The notes: a model not told the origin generated them from the letters alone. A stretch of DNA of 64,000 nt from Actinophytocola sp036378875 (GCF_036378875.1 NZ_DASUVO010000063.1:1-64000), one strand, 5' to 3'; shown: positions 1 through 8,292, counted from the stretch's first letter. A program made the numbers and translations.

Positions 1-46
1 CAGGTGCGGCGCCCCGAGCGTCGTGAACCGACAGTTCGACTTGGAC

Positions 47-68
47 AAGTCACCCACGAGGGTGACTT
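47..68. repeat. 9-bp perfect inverted repeat, 4-nt loop
   Basis: AAGTCACCC (47-55) and GGGTGACTT (60-68) form a perfect inverted repeat. It ends just upstream of a promoter-like -35 box at 75, so it is either the terminator of a gene left of the window or an operator for the downstream gene. The sequence alone does not decide. Confidence 0.55.
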
Positions 69-74
69 AGACAC

Positions 75-103
75 TTGAATCAGCAACTTTCGGTGGCTAT
101 CTT
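75..103 (+). promoter_or_regulatory. sigma70-like promoter of the condensation-like gene
   Basis: TTGAAT (75-80), a 17-nt spacer and TATCTT (98-103) match primary-sigma -35/-10 spacing. Transcription would start near 110, about 35 nt before the GTG at 145. Confidence 0.5.
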
Positions 104-144
104 GCCGGGATGAGGATCATCGGTGTCATCCCTCGGGTGCCGCC

Positions 145-627
145 GTGTTGACCTTCGGTGGGATGCGGTTCGCCCGCGGCCCCCTGACCGCCGGGCAGCG
201 GGTGGTCCTCGAGAATGGCGTCGGTCACCTGCACCGAGCCGCGCAGGTACCGCCGGGCGTGGATCTGGCCGGCGTGAGCGCCGCGGTGTATGCCTTGGTG
301 TGCCGGCACGAAGCACTGCGGACCCGCTTCCCCGGCGGCGGCCGAGAGCAGGTCGTGGACGGCGCGGGCATGCTCACGCTCCGGATGTGCGGTGACGTGG
401 CGGAAGCACGGGCCGCGGTCACCACGGACCCGTTCGACATCGTCGGTGAGTGGGGGATCCGCGTCGGCGTCGTGTGCGAGGGCGGTGTGCCGCTGGCGGT
501 GGTCCTGTGCATGTCGCAACTTGCCGTCGACGCGCAGGAGGCCAGCCAGCTCGCCGACGAACTGTGCGCGTTGCTGCGCGGCGCCGAACCCCACGGCCAA
601 CCCCTGCGGCCGCTCGACAAGGTGTGA
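145..627 (+). CDS. truncated condensation-domain-like protein
   Basis: Resembles the N-terminal part of an NRPS condensation domain. Residues 12-18 read GPLTAGQ and 54-62 give the typical RHEALRTRF motif. In a full domain the catalytic HHxxxDG motif follows the next conserved strand. Here the matching stretch is SQLAVDAQE (from residue 124), so the catalytic histidines are absent. At 160 aa it is about a third of a normal domain, with no adenylation or carrier domain beside it. Start is GTG 145; the in-frame ATG at 163 is an alternative, and neither has a clear ribosome-binding site. It may be a decayed NRPS remnant or a small non-catalytic partner protein. Catalysis is unlikely. Confidence 0.6.
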   Translation: MLTFGGMRFARGPLTAGQRVVLENGVGHLHRAAQVPPGVDLAGVSAAVYALVCRHEALRTRFPGGGREQVVDGAGMLTLRMCGDVAEARAAVTTDPFDIVGEWGIRVGVVCEGGVPLAVVLCMSQLAVDAQEASQLADELCALLRGAEPHGQPLRPLDKV

Positions 628-631
628 TACC

Positions 632-1246
632 TCAATCGAGGTGCGGTTCCGCGTGGGCGGCGGCCTTGAGCTCGTGAAACCCCGGCGTGCCCGCCACGGT
701 CACCACCGCGTCCCACAGTTCGCCGGCCCGCTCACCCGTCGGCACCCGCGAGATCACCGGGCCGAAGAAGGCGACCCGCGAACCAGCGGGGGTGGTCGTC
801 GCGATGATCGGCGTGCCGATGTGTGGACCGAGTTCAGCCATGGCCGCGGCATGCGATGCGCGCACGACCTCGTCGTACGCGGTGGAAAGGCCGACCTCCG
901 CGAGCTTGTGGGGCAGCTCGGCCCGCGCCAGCGCGCCGGCCAGACCGGCCATCCAGTCCGCGGTGGCGTGCGCACGGTTCCACAGCTCTGCGTAGAACCG
1001 GCCGAGCGCGTCGTGCCCGAACTCCTCACACACCGCGGCGCACACCCGCACGGGGATCCACAGGTACCCCTCGGGGTCGCCTTCCGGATCGTCGTCACGA
1101 CCCTCGTTCAGCACCGACAGGCTCATGACCCGCCAACACACGGTGACCGGCCGAACCGACGCGACCTCGACGAGCCAACGGGACGTCACCCAGGTATACG
1201 GGCAGGATGGATCCAGCCAGAAATCCGCGATCATGGGGGTAGCCAC
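632..1246 (-). CDS. DsbA-like thioredoxin-fold protein (Rv2466c/nitroreductase family)
   Basis: Opens with DFWLDPSCPYTWVTSRWL, closely resembling mycobacterial Rv2466c, a mycothiol-dependent nitroreductase with a DsbA fold. The helical insertion and a cis-Pro loop (IGTPII) follow, and the length (~204 aa) fits. The active-site motif here is CPYT, with one cysteine instead of CxxC, so a monothiol (mycothiol-linked) mechanism or loss of disulfide chemistry is expected. Start GTG 1246; ATG 1234 is equally possible. Only 24 nt separate it from the divergent nuclease gene. It ends 4 nt from the convergent gene upstream. Confidence 0.8.
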   Translation of the reverse strand: MATPMIADFWLDPSCPYTWVTSRWLVEVASVRPVTVCWRVMSLSVLNEGRDDDPEGDPEGYLWIPVRVCAAVCEEFGHDALGRFYAELWNRAHATADWMAGLAGALARAELPHKLAEVGLSTAYDEVVRASHAAAMAELGPHIGTPIIATTTPAGSRVAFFGPVISRVPTGERAGELWDAVVTVAGTPGFHELKAAAHAEPHLD

Positions 1247-1270
1247 GTCACCGTTGTACAGGAGCGAACC

Positions 1271-2089
1271 GTGATCGGCCCCGCGTCAGGCGACTCCCTG
1301 CACGTCATGTCGTTCAACCTCCGCTACGCCTCGACCAGGAAGCCCAACTCGTGGACGCAGCGGCGCCCGGTCATGGCCGAACTGCTACGCCGCGAACAGC
1401 CGACCGTGCTGGGCACACAGGAGGGGCTTTACGCACAGCTGAAGGACATCCAGCGCGACCTACCCGACAACTACGACTGGCTCGGCGTGGGCCGAGGCGG
1501 TGGCAGCCGCGACGAGTTCACCGCGATCCACTACGACACACATCGCCTGGAACCACTGGAGTTCGACCACATCTGGCTGTCCGACACCCCAGACGTGATC
1601 GGCTCGAGAACGTGGGGCAACGACGTGATCCGCATGGCCACCTGGGTCTGGTTCGCGGACCTGCGCACCGGCAAGGAGTTCGTCGCCGTCAACACCCACT
1701 TCGACCACCTGTCGGAGCACGCGCGCCGGCGCAGCGCACTGCTGATCCGCGATCGCGTGAACGCGTTCGGCCCGGACCTACCGGTCGTGCTCACCGGAGA
1801 CTTCAACACCCCGGCCGGCAACTCGGTCACCTACGAAACACTGGTGGCGGGCCTGAAAGACACCTGGGTCACGGCCACCGAACAACGCTCCCCGCAGTAC
1901 GCGACCTACCACGGCTACCAACCACCGGTGATGAACGGCGACCGGATCGACTGGATCCTCACACGAGGCGCGACCGTACAAGCGGTTGGTGTCAACACGT
2001 TCAAGAAGAACGGCCAGTTTCCATCAGACCACCTACCAGTACAGGCGCTGATCACATTCACTTCTCCATCAACCGCCCGTCCTCAGTAG
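1271..2089 (+). CDS. endonuclease/exonuclease/phosphatase family protein
   Basis: 272-aa EEP-fold metal-dependent phosphoesterase. The family signatures appear in order: MSFNLRYA (metal-binding Asn), GTQEG (Glu), VNTHFDH (catalytic His), LTGDFNTP (Asp/Asn), DRIDWIL and a C-terminal SDHLPV. No signal peptide is seen, so it is probably cytoplasmic. GTG 1271 is chosen because GGAG (1261-1264) lies 6 nt upstream and because the homologous region begins there; the open frame runs much further 5' without family similarity. The substrate cannot be told from sequence; relatives act on sugar phosphates, lipids or nucleic acids. Confidence 0.85.
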   Translation: MIGPASGDSLHVMSFNLRYASTRKPNSWTQRRPVMAELLRREQPTVLGTQEGLYAQLKDIQRDLPDNYDWLGVGRGGGSRDEFTAIHYDTHRLEPLEFDHIWLSDTPDVIGSRTWGNDVIRMATWVWFADLRTGKEFVAVNTHFDHLSEHARRRSALLIRDRVNAFGPDLPVVLTGDFNTPAGNSVTYETLVAGLKDTWVTATEQRSPQYATYHGYQPPVMNGDRIDWILTRGATVQAVGVNTFKKNGQFPSDHLPVQALITFTSPSTARPQ

Positions 2090-2113
2090 ACAGTTGACCG
2101 ACCGCATCGAAGA

Positions 2114-2139
2114 GGCGGGGAGGGCGGGCCCTCCCCGCC
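2114..2139. terminator. bidirectional GC-rich stem-loop
   Basis: GGCGGGGAGGGC (2114-2125) and GCCCTCCCCGCC (2128-2139) are perfectly complementary, lying between the convergent nuclease and DUF305 genes. No U-tract follows, as is usual for actinomycete terminators. Confidence 0.65.
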
Positions 2140-2148
2140 CCGCTCGAA

Positions 2149-2745
2149 CTACGCGAGCATGCCCTGCATCTCGGTGATCTCAGCCTCCTGGGCGTCGACG
2201 ATCTGCTGGGCCAGAGCCTTGGCGTCGGCGTCGCTGCCGCTCTCCAGCTCGGTCTTGGCCATGGTCACCGCGCCCTGATGGTGCTCGATCATCATCTGGA
2301 GCCACATCTGGTCGAACTCGGCGCCGCTGGCCTGGTCGAGCTCTGCCATCTGGTCGTCGGTCATCATGCCGTCGCCGCCGCTGCCGTGGTCCATGCCGGG
2401 CATGCCGGACGGCTCCGTCGGCGCGCCCCAGGACTCGAGCATCTCGGTCAGCCGCTGGATCTCGGGGTCCTGCGCGCCCTGCACGCGGCCGGCGAGTGCC
2501 TTCACCGCCGGGTTCGTGGCCTTCTCCGCAGCCGCCTTCGCCATGTCGACGGCCTGCTGGTGGTGCGGGATCATGCCCTGCGCGAAGGCGACGTCCTGGT
2601 CGTTGTGCTCGGCCGACGCGGACTCGGACGTGGCCGTGGCGGTCGCGGACATGCTTTCGTGCGACCCCGCGGTGTCGTCACCGCCACCACAGCCGGCGGC
2701 GGTGAACGCCACGAGCGCAGCGGCGACTGTCAGGTACTTCCTCAT
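2149..2745 (-). CDS. DUF305 family lipoprotein
   Basis: 198-aa exported lipoprotein. The signal peptide ends in the lipobox AAGC, followed by a Ser/Thr/Ala linker. Two copies of the DUF305 hallmark occur, MIPHHQQAVDMA and MIEHHQGAVTMA, His-rich helical repeats associated with metal (copper) handling in this family. A Met-rich stretch (GMPGMDHGSGGDGMM) between them would suit Cu(I) or Ag(I). ATG 2745 is favoured over 2757 because GAGG lies about 6 nt upstream. A DUF6153 gene lies just upstream on the same strand, a common actinobacterial pairing, so the two are probably co-transcribed. Confidence 0.9.
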   Translation of the reverse strand: MRKYLTVAAALVAFTAAGCGGGDDTAGSHESMSATATATSESASAEHNDQDVAFAQGMIPHHQQAVDMAKAAAEKATNPAVKALAGRVQGAQDPEIQRLTEMLESWGAPTEPSGMPGMDHGSGGDGMMTDDQMAELDQASGAEFDQMWLQMMIEHHQGAVTMAKTELESGSDADAKALAQQIVDAQEAEITEMQGMLA

Positions 2746-2816
2746 GAACATCCTCAAATGTGTTGCGGTACAAGGTCGTCGCGATCTGTGGCCAGATGGC
2801 CACGGAAAGTGACGGC

Positions 2817-3167
2817 CTATGTGCGCAACACACAGACGGACGTGAGCAGAGCTCTCCCCGCGAGGCCCCGCGGCCGGGCCCTCGCCCGCACGCGGCGGGT
2901 GGGCGTGCGCGGGGAGCCGGTGATCGCCAGCAACAGCCAGACGAGCAGGACCCCGGCCACGGCACCGAGCACCATCAGGCAGAGATGCAGCAGGTCATGC
3001 CCGCCTTCCGGCGTGTGACAGTGTTGCTCCTGCTCGAGGGTGTGCGACGTGACCTCGACATGCGGCCCACACGGCGCCGACGGCACATGGTGCATACCGA
3101 CCAACGCGAACGCGAGCGCGGCGAGCAGCAACCACTGCCGCAACCGCACGCCCCGATCCGCTCGCAT
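2817..3167 (-). CDS. DUF6153 family membrane protein
   Basis: 116-aa protein matching DUF6153: N-terminal hydrophobic segment (residues ~11-28), a short His/Cys-rich external loop (GMHHVPS, QHCHTPEGGHDLLH), a second transmembrane segment (~62-83) and a basic cytoplasmic tail. Such proteins usually neighbour DUF305 proteins; the His/Cys loop suggests metal binding (inference). ATG 3167 gives the family length. The open frame extends much further upstream, but that part is antisense to the ATPase gene and is not coding. Confidence 0.75.
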   Translation of the reverse strand: MRADRGVRLRQWLLLAALAFALVGMHHVPSAPCGPHVEVTSHTLEQEQHCHTPEGGHDLLHLCLMVLGAVAGVLLVWLLLAITGSPRTPTRRVRARARPRGLAGRALLTSVCVLRT

Positions 3168-3263
3168 GCGAGCCACCGTAGTGCACCGCCAAAACCGACC
3201 GGCTGAGGCTGTCAAGAAGTACAAGACTGCAATTCGCTCACGTTTGCGGGCAGGCTCGGGGAC

Positions 3264-5231
3264 GTGAGCGAACTGGGAGTCGAGCAGGAGTACCTGAACG
3301 GCCTGTACGCGCGGCTGGACGCCCTGCGTGCTGAGGCCGCCGCGCGTGGGGACGCGCCGGTGTGGCGGGCGGAGCGGGCCCGGCTGGCGGCCGTCGAGGA
3401 CGGGCTGTGCTTCGGGCGGCTGGACCTGGCCGGCGGACGGCGTCTCTACATCGGGCGCATGGGGCTCTTCGAGGAGGACGAACCACTGCTGCTGGACTGG
3501 CGCGCGCCGGCGGCCCGGCCGTTCTACACGGCGACCGCCGCCGCGCCGCACGGTGTTCTGCGTCGTAGGCGGATCAGCACGCGTGGCCGTACGGTCGTCG
3601 CGCTCGACGACGAGTTGCTCGATCCCGACGCGCCTCGGGACGGGCTCGTCGGTGAGGCCGCTCTGCTGGCCGCGGTGACCGCCGAGCGGACCGGTCGGAT
3701 GCGCGACATCGTGACCACGCTGCAGGCCGAGCAGGACCGGATCATCCGCGACGACCATCGCGGGCTGCTGGTGGTGCAGGGCGGGCCGGGCACCGGCAAG
3801 ACGGCCGTCGCGCTGCACCGGGTGGCCTACCTGCTCTACACGCACGAGCAGCTGCGGACCCGCGGGGTTCTCGTCATCGGACCGAGCCAGGTCTTCCTCG
3901 ACTACATCGGCCAGGTGCTGCCCGGGCTCGGTGAGGACCGCGTGGTGACGGCGACCATCCCCGGCCTGCGTCCCGACGTCGTGGTCGACCGGGAGGACCC
4001 GCCCGACCTCGCCGCCCGCAAAGGGCGCGCGGACATGGCCGCGCAGCTCGCCGACGCGGTGCGTGCGCACGTCCACCTTCCCGAGGACACGGTGGAGGTC
4101 GAGTTCGAGCAGCAGGTGTTGCGGCTGTACCCGCACACGTGCCGCCGCGCCGTGCGGAAGGCGGCCGGCCTTCCTCACAACCAGGCCAGGCTGGTGTTCC
4201 AGCGGGAGGTCGTGGCAACGCTCACCGGCGAGCTGGTCGACCGCATGGAGTCCGTCGTGCTCACCGACACCGGCGAGGCGCTCGACGGCGGCAGCGCCGA
4301 CGGCCGGCTGAGCGAAGCGGACCTGCGCGCGCTCGCGACGGCGGGCGTCATCCTCGGCGCCGACGACGAGGGCCCCAGGACCATGCTGGACGAGACGGAC
4401 AAGGCCGCGCTGAAGGCCACGCTCCTGGCGGACGACGAGGTCCAGTCCGTGCTCGACGGGATCTGGCCGCCGCTGACCCCGGCTCAGGTCGTGCGGGACG
4501 TGGTCGGCGGCGAAGGCTGGAGCGCCGAGGACGTCCCACTGCTCGACGAGGCCGCCGTCCTGGTCGGGGAGGGCGTGCCGACGTTCGGGCACGTCGTCGT
4601 CGACGAGGCGCAGGAGCTGTCCGAAATGGACTGGCGGATGCTGGTTCGCCGGTGCCCCACCAGATCCATGACGGTCGTCGGCGACCTGGCCCAGACCGGG
4701 AGCCCGGCGGGCGCGGCCTCGTGGGACCGCGTGCTGCGCCGGGACTCGCCGGACCGGCTCGTGCAGCTCACGGTCAACTACCGCACCCCGGCCGAGATCA
4801 TGACCGTCGCCGCGAACCTCCTCGCCGCGCACCATCCCGGGCTGCGGCCGCCGCGATCCGTGCGCTCCAGCGGCGAAACGCCGTGGCGCCAGCACGCCGA
4901 CGACCTCCCCGCCGCGGTAGCCGACCTCGCCGCGGCACACACCGACGGACAGCTCGCGATCATCGCCCCGGCGGAACATACCGCCTCGCTGACGGCCGCG
5001 CTGTGCCTGCCGGCGGTCCCTGACCTGACGGACAAGGTGGTGCTGCTGACCCCGGCCCAGGCCAAGGGCCTCGAGTTCGACGGGGTCCTGATCGCCGACC
5101 CCGCCGCGATCCTGGCCGGCCCGCTGGGCCACAACGACCTGTATGTCGCGATGACACGCGCGACCCGGTGGTTGGGCGTGGTGCACCCCGGCCCACCGCC
5201 GGTGGAGCTGCGCGAGCTGATGGCTCGCTGA
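3264..5231 (+). CDS. HelR/HelD-like RNA polymerase recycling ATPase
   Basis: 655-aa superfamily 1 helicase-like ATPase of the HelD/HelR type, which frees stalled RNA polymerase and can give rifamycin tolerance. The N-terminal coiled-coil arm (residues 1-45) is typical. Walker A is GGPGTGKT at residues 173-180. Later come VVVDEAQELSEMDW (Walker B), GDLAQTGSPAGA (motif III), NYRTP (motif IV), AQAKGLEFDGV (motif V) and DLYVAMTRATRWL (motif VI). GTG 3264 gives the standard start MSELGVEQEYL. The last ~68 codons are duplicated immediately downstream in a decayed copy. No upstream sequence was recognised with confidence as a rifamycin-associated element. Confidence 0.9.
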   Translation: MSELGVEQEYLNGLYARLDALRAEAAARGDAPVWRAERARLAAVEDGLCFGRLDLAGGRRLYIGRMGLFEEDEPLLLDWRAPAARPFYTATAAAPHGVLRRRRISTRGRTVVALDDELLDPDAPRDGLVGEAALLAAVTAERTGRMRDIVTTLQAEQDRIIRDDHRGLLVVQGGPGTGKTAVALHRVAYLLYTHEQLRTRGVLVIGPSQVFLDYIGQVLPGLGEDRVVTATIPGLRPDVVVDREDPPDLAARKGRADMAAQLADAVRAHVHLPEDTVEVEFEQQVLRLYPHTCRRAVRKAAGLPHNQARLVFQREVVATLTGELVDRMESVVLTDTGEALDGGSADGRLSEADLRALATAGVILGADDEGPRTMLDETDKAALKATLLADDEVQSVLDGIWPPLTPAQVVRDVVGGEGWSAEDVPLLDEAAVLVGEGVPTFGHVVVDEAQELSEMDWRMLVRRCPTRSMTVVGDLAQTGSPAGAASWDRVLRRDSPDRLVQLTVNYRTPAEIMTVAANLLAAHHPGLRPPRSVRSSGETPWRQHADDLPAAVADLAAAHTDGQLAIIAPAEHTASLTAALCLPAVPDLTDKVVLLTPAQAKGLEFDGVLIADPAAILAGPLGHNDLYVAMTRATRWLGVVHPGPPPVELRELMAR

Positions 5232-5234
5232 GGT

Positions 5235-5459
5235 TTGGGCCAGCGGGACTCTTTGTCTGGCAAGGTGGTGCTGCTGGCCTCGGTCGAGGTCTGGGGGCTC
5301 GGATGCGGTGGGGTGTTGATCGCCGATCCGGCCGCGGTTCTGGTTGGCCCGTTGGGTCGCAACGACCTGTATGTCGCGATGACGAGAGCCACGAGATGGT
5401 TGGGCGTGGTGCACCCCGGCCTGCCGCCGGTGGAGCTGCGTGAGCTGACAGTCAGCTGA
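5235..5459 (+). pseudogene. decayed tandem duplicate of the HelR 3' end
   Basis: From about 5250 to 5459 the DNA repeats the last ~200 nt of the upstream ATPase gene (5022-5231) at a constant offset of 228 nt, a multiple of three. The copy keeps GVLIADPAA, NDLYVAMTRATRWLGVVHPG and PPVELREL. The motif V segment AQAKGLEFDGV has decayed to ASVEVWGLGCGG. The copy is in frame with the parent behind its TGA, so read-through would append a second motif VI. No ribosome-binding site is seen. It is interpreted as a tandem partial duplication, not a gene. Confidence 0.8.
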
Positions 5460-5528
5460 GAACTCGGACCAACGGACACTTTTCGCCCCGTCGCGGACGT
5501 TGACGGGGTGAAAGCGGAGGTGGTCGTC

Positions 5529-5804
5529 ATGAGTGCTGTCGGACTCGTGCTCGGGTTCGTGCTGACCTTGTTCGTGTTGTTGATGATCGCGCGGATGATT
5601 CTCGACTGGGTCGGCGTGCTCGGCAGCAGTCCGCCGTGGGCGAGTCGGGCCAGGGCGTTGACCCACGCCGGGACCGAGCCGGTGATCGCGCCCGTGCGGC
5701 GGGTGTTGCGGCCGGTGCGTGCCGGCGGGCTGTCGATCGACCTCGCGTTCACCGTGGTCTTCATCGCGGCGATCATCCTGCGGCAGGTCGCGTTCAGCCT
5801 GTAG
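5529..5804 (+). CDS. YggT family membrane protein
   Basis: 91-aa protein with two hydrophobic helices (about residues 3-28 and 68-90) joined by the YggT-type loop with EPVIAPVRRVLRP. YggT proteins sit in the membrane; in actinobacteria they usually lie near cell-division or envelope genes. ATG 5529 is preferred over GTG 5508 because GGAGG (5516-5520) lies 8 nt upstream. It stands apart from the division cluster here, next to a kinase. Function unknown. Confidence 0.85.
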   Translation: MSAVGLVLGFVLTLFVLLMIARMILDWVGVLGSSPPWASRARALTHAGTEPVIAPVRRVLRPVRAGGLSIDLAFTVVFIAAIILRQVAFSL

Positions 5805-5858
5805 GCGCCAGAGAAACGTTCCGCCTCGTGTGAGGTGTTCCAGTTTCGTGGACCATGT

Positions 5859-5886
5859 GTGACTGGTCGCGTGCAGTCGGTACGTT
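5859..5886 (+). promoter_or_regulatory. putative leaderless promoter of the kinase gene
   Basis: TACGTT (5881-5886) ends 6 nt before ATG 5893, placing the transcription start at or next to the A of the start codon. GTGACT (5859-5864) lies 16 nt upstream as a weak -35. No Shine-Dalgarno sequence precedes the ATG. Confidence 0.45.
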
Positions 5887-5892
5887 CTTCCC

Positions 5893-7419
5893 ATGGCGGA
5901 GCCTGGGGTCAGGATCGTCGCCGGTCGTTACCGGCTGCTCGCGCGGCTCGGTCAGGGCGGCATGGGCGTGGTGTGGCGGGCGCACGACGAGCTCCTGCGG
6001 CGTGACGTGGCCGTCAAGGAACTGCACGTGCGGGTGGGCGCCGGGCCCGACGACCTCTCGGCGCAACGGGTGCTGCGGGAGGCGCAGGCCGCGGCACGGT
6101 TGCGGCATCCAGGCGTGGTCGCCGTGCACGACGTGATCCTGGACGACGGCCGCCCGCTGATCGTGATGGAGCTGGTCGAGGGACGCTCGCTGGCGCAGGT
6201 GATCCGGGCCGAGGGGCCGTTACCCGAGCCGCGGGTCGCGGAGATCGGGTTACGCGTGCTTCGTGCCCTCGAGGCCGCGCACCGGCACGGCATCCTGCAC
6301 CGCGACGTCAAGCCGGCGAACATCCTGATCGAGGGCGACCGTGTGGTGCTGACCGACTTCGGCATCGCCGCCATGACCGGTGAGGTCACGCTGACCGACA
6401 GCAGGGCCGTGCTCGGCTCGCCGGAGTACCTGGCGCCGGAACGGATCAACGGCCAGCCGGCGACACCGGCGACCGATCTGTGGTCGCTTGGCGTCACGCT
6501 CTGCGCCGCACTGCGTGGCGAGTCGCCGTTCCAGCGCTCCGACACACAGTCCACGTTGGCGGCGGTGCTCATGTACGAACCGCCGCCGATCCCGAGGGCG
6601 CCGCATCTGTGGCCGCTGCTTTCGGCTCTGCTGAACAAGAAACCGGACGCGCGGCCGAGCGCGGAGGAGGCCGCGGCGTCTCTCGCCGGGCTGCTCGGCG
6701 TGCCGTTCGAGGCGTCCGTGACCGTGCCGGTCGCGCTGCAGGTCACCGATCTGGTCGCGTTGCCGGTGACCGAACCGGTCGCGACGCGTACGCGGCGCCG
6801 GGGGCGTCGGCTCGCGATGGTGGTCGCCGCGTCCGTGCTCGCCGTGGCGGCCGCCGCCTGGTTCGTGTTCAGTCCGGGCGGCGACACCCCGAACGGCGCG
6901 GGCGCGAGGTCCACCACCGCGACGGTCCCTGCGCCACCGGGCTTCACCGGGTACCGCGGTGACGGGTTCACGATCACCGTGCCGAAAGGCTGGCTGAAGG
7001 ACTCCTACGACTCGGAGGTCTACTGGTCCAGCAGCGCCGACTCGGAGAACTCCCTCGTCGTGCACATCACCTGGTGGGACGAGCAACCGAAGAACGCGCT
7101 GGACACGCTCACCGAGTTCGAGCAGACCGAGTTCACCACTCTCGACATCTACTCCCGGTACCAGCGGATCAAGCTCGTCGAGACGGCGGCTCCGACCGGG
7201 GCGACCCGTGCGGAGCTGGAGGCCACCTACCACGTCACCGTGCCGGAGGGGCAACTCGACGTGCACGACCTGCTGCACGCCATCGTCACCAAGTCGGGGC
7301 GGACCTACCTGCTCACGCTGGCCGCGCAGACCGTCGATCCGACGGCGACCGAACAGCTCTGGCAGGCCAACCAGTCCGAACTGCAAACAGTTCTAGAAAG
7401 TTTCCGCGTCACGTCCTGA
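5893..7419 (+). CDS. membrane Ser/Thr protein kinase (PknB-like)
   Basis: 508-aa receptor-type kinase. The kinase domain spans residues ~11-265 with glycine loop GQGGMGVV, VAVK lysine K42, catalytic loop HRDVKPAN (D138), DFG at 155-157 and the SPEYLAPE activation segment end. One transmembrane helix spans ~307-326, followed by an extracellular domain (~350-508) with a Thr/Ala/Pro linker and no PASTA repeats. The external part (YRGDGFTITVPKGW...) is a lipoprotein-like beta-sandwich common in actinobacterial kinases. The next gene encodes an FHA-like protein, a plausible phospho-Thr reader of this kinase (inference). Confidence 0.92.
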   Translation: MAEPGVRIVAGRYRLLARLGQGGMGVVWRAHDELLRRDVAVKELHVRVGAGPDDLSAQRVLREAQAAARLRHPGVVAVHDVILDDGRPLIVMELVEGRSLAQVIRAEGPLPEPRVAEIGLRVLRALEAAHRHGILHRDVKPANILIEGDRVVLTDFGIAAMTGEVTLTDSRAVLGSPEYLAPERINGQPATPATDLWSLGVTLCAALRGESPFQRSDTQSTLAAVLMYEPPPIPRAPHLWPLLSALLNKKPDARPSAEEAAASLAGLLGVPFEASVTVPVALQVTDLVALPVTEPVATRTRRRGRRLAMVVAASVLAVAAAAWFVFSPGGDTPNGAGARSTTATVPAPPGFTGYRGDGFTITVPKGWLKDSYDSEVYWSSSADSENSLVVHITWWDEQPKNALDTLTEFEQTEFTTLDIYSRYQRIKLVETAAPTGATRAELEATYHVTVPEGQLDVHDLLHAIVTKSGRTYLLTLAAQTVDPTATEQLWQANQSELQTVLESFRVTS

Positions 7420-7431
7420 CATGCGGAGGGC

Positions 7432-7437
7432 TAAGCT
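7432..7437 (+). promoter_or_regulatory. leaderless -10 box TAAGCT
   Basis: TAAGCT ends 6 nt before the GTG at 7444, the TANNNT-N6/7-RTG layout repeated at other genes in this window. It overlaps a GGAGGG (from 7425) that is too far from the GTG to act as a ribosome-binding site. Confidence 0.45.
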
Positions 7438-7443
7438 GATCAC

Positions 7444-8292
7444 GTGCTGAGGGTCACGGTTCGGGGGTCGGACATGCCGGCCGTGGTGCTCGGATCCGGT
7501 GAGTCGCTGCTCATCGGTCGCGCTCCCCGTGTGCCCGACGACCGGCCGGAAACGCAGCTGCGCGTCACGGCCTTTCCGTTGCCGGACAGCGCCGCGCACG
7601 TCTCGCGGCTGCTCGGCGAGATCGTCGTGGGCGAGGAAACCGTGCTGCTGCGCTGGCACGGCGGCACCGAGGCACAGCTGTCCAGCATGCTCGACGCGCC
7701 GGCCGGGGCCCGTCGCGTCATCCTCACGGAGCGCATGTCCGCACAGCTCGACGAGGGCGAGAACCAGCTGCTCGTGTTGCGTGGCAAGCAGGTCGGCGCC
7801 GAACACGCGGACCGGCTGCTGGTCGTCGACGTGGTCCGCGCCGACACGGCGGCCACCCGCCCGATCCCGCTGCCCGCACTGCTGGACCAGGAGGCCCCGC
7901 CCACCAAGGACGCCCCGGGCCTCGTGCCGCACGGCCGCGAGTGGTTCGTGGCACTCGCGCTCGCCGAGCCGTGGCTGACCGGCGCCGACGACTACCCCCG
8001 CCCACCGACCAACCGCGAGATCTTCGAACGGGTGCTCGCCTGGCACGGGTACGCGTGGAACCTCGAACGAGCCCAACGGGTCGACGACGCGATCCGCAAG
8101 GTCGCCGCGGTGGCGTTCGGCCCCCACGACGACCCGTTCCGCGGCGCGCCGGGCCGACCGGTACGCAACGTGCGCTTCGCCGTGGGCCGCCGCGCCGCAG
8201 AGGTGCGGCTGGTCACCGCGGAGGACCTGAACGCCGTGATCCGCGCGGCCACGGAACGCCGTCGCGGCACTGGCTCCTGGTCGGTGTCCTGA
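7444..8292 (+). CDS. FHA-like domain protein downstream of the kinase
   Basis: 282-aa cytoplasmic protein. Residues ~1-80 resemble a divergent forkhead-associated fold: SLLIGRAPR matches the FHA GR motif and DSAAHVSRLLGEI the S..H.SR strand. The middle part is a predicted beta-rich linker. The C-terminal part (NREIFERVLAWHGYAWNLERAQRVDDAIRKVAAV) looks helical and could be a winged-helix-like module. The 24-nt gap to the kinase gene suggests functional linkage. Start GTG 7444 is supported by the -10 box 6 nt upstream. Assignment to FHA rests on motif resemblance only. Confidence 0.65.
   Translation: MLRVTVRGSDMPAVVLGSGESLLIGRAPRVPDDRPETQLRVTAFPLPDSAAHVSRLLGEIVVGEETVLLRWHGGTEAQLSSMLDAPAGARRVILTERMSAQLDEGENQLLVLRGKQVGAEHADRLLVVDVVRADTAATRPIPLPALLDQEAPPTKDAPGLVPHGREWFVALALAEPWLTGADDYPRPPTNREIFERVLAWHGYAWNLERAQRVDDAIRKVAAVAFGPHDDPFRGAPGRPVRNVRFAVGRRAAEVRLVTAEDLNAVIRAATERRRGTGSWSVS

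Noticed and set aside
290..1270. 5' extension of the EEP nuclease frame
   Set aside because: Runs antisense through the DsbA-like gene and has no family similarity; GGAG before GTG 1271 marks the start.
3200..3263. Possible rifamycin-associated element upstream of HelR (TTGCGGGCAGG near 3244)
   Set aside because: The palindrome expected for such an element is not complete; similarity is too short to call.
3168..5894. Very long minus-strand open frame upstream of the DUF6153 start
   Set aside because: Antisense to the HelR and YggT genes; GC-rich DNA leaves the opposite strand open. Only its last 116 codons resemble a protein family.
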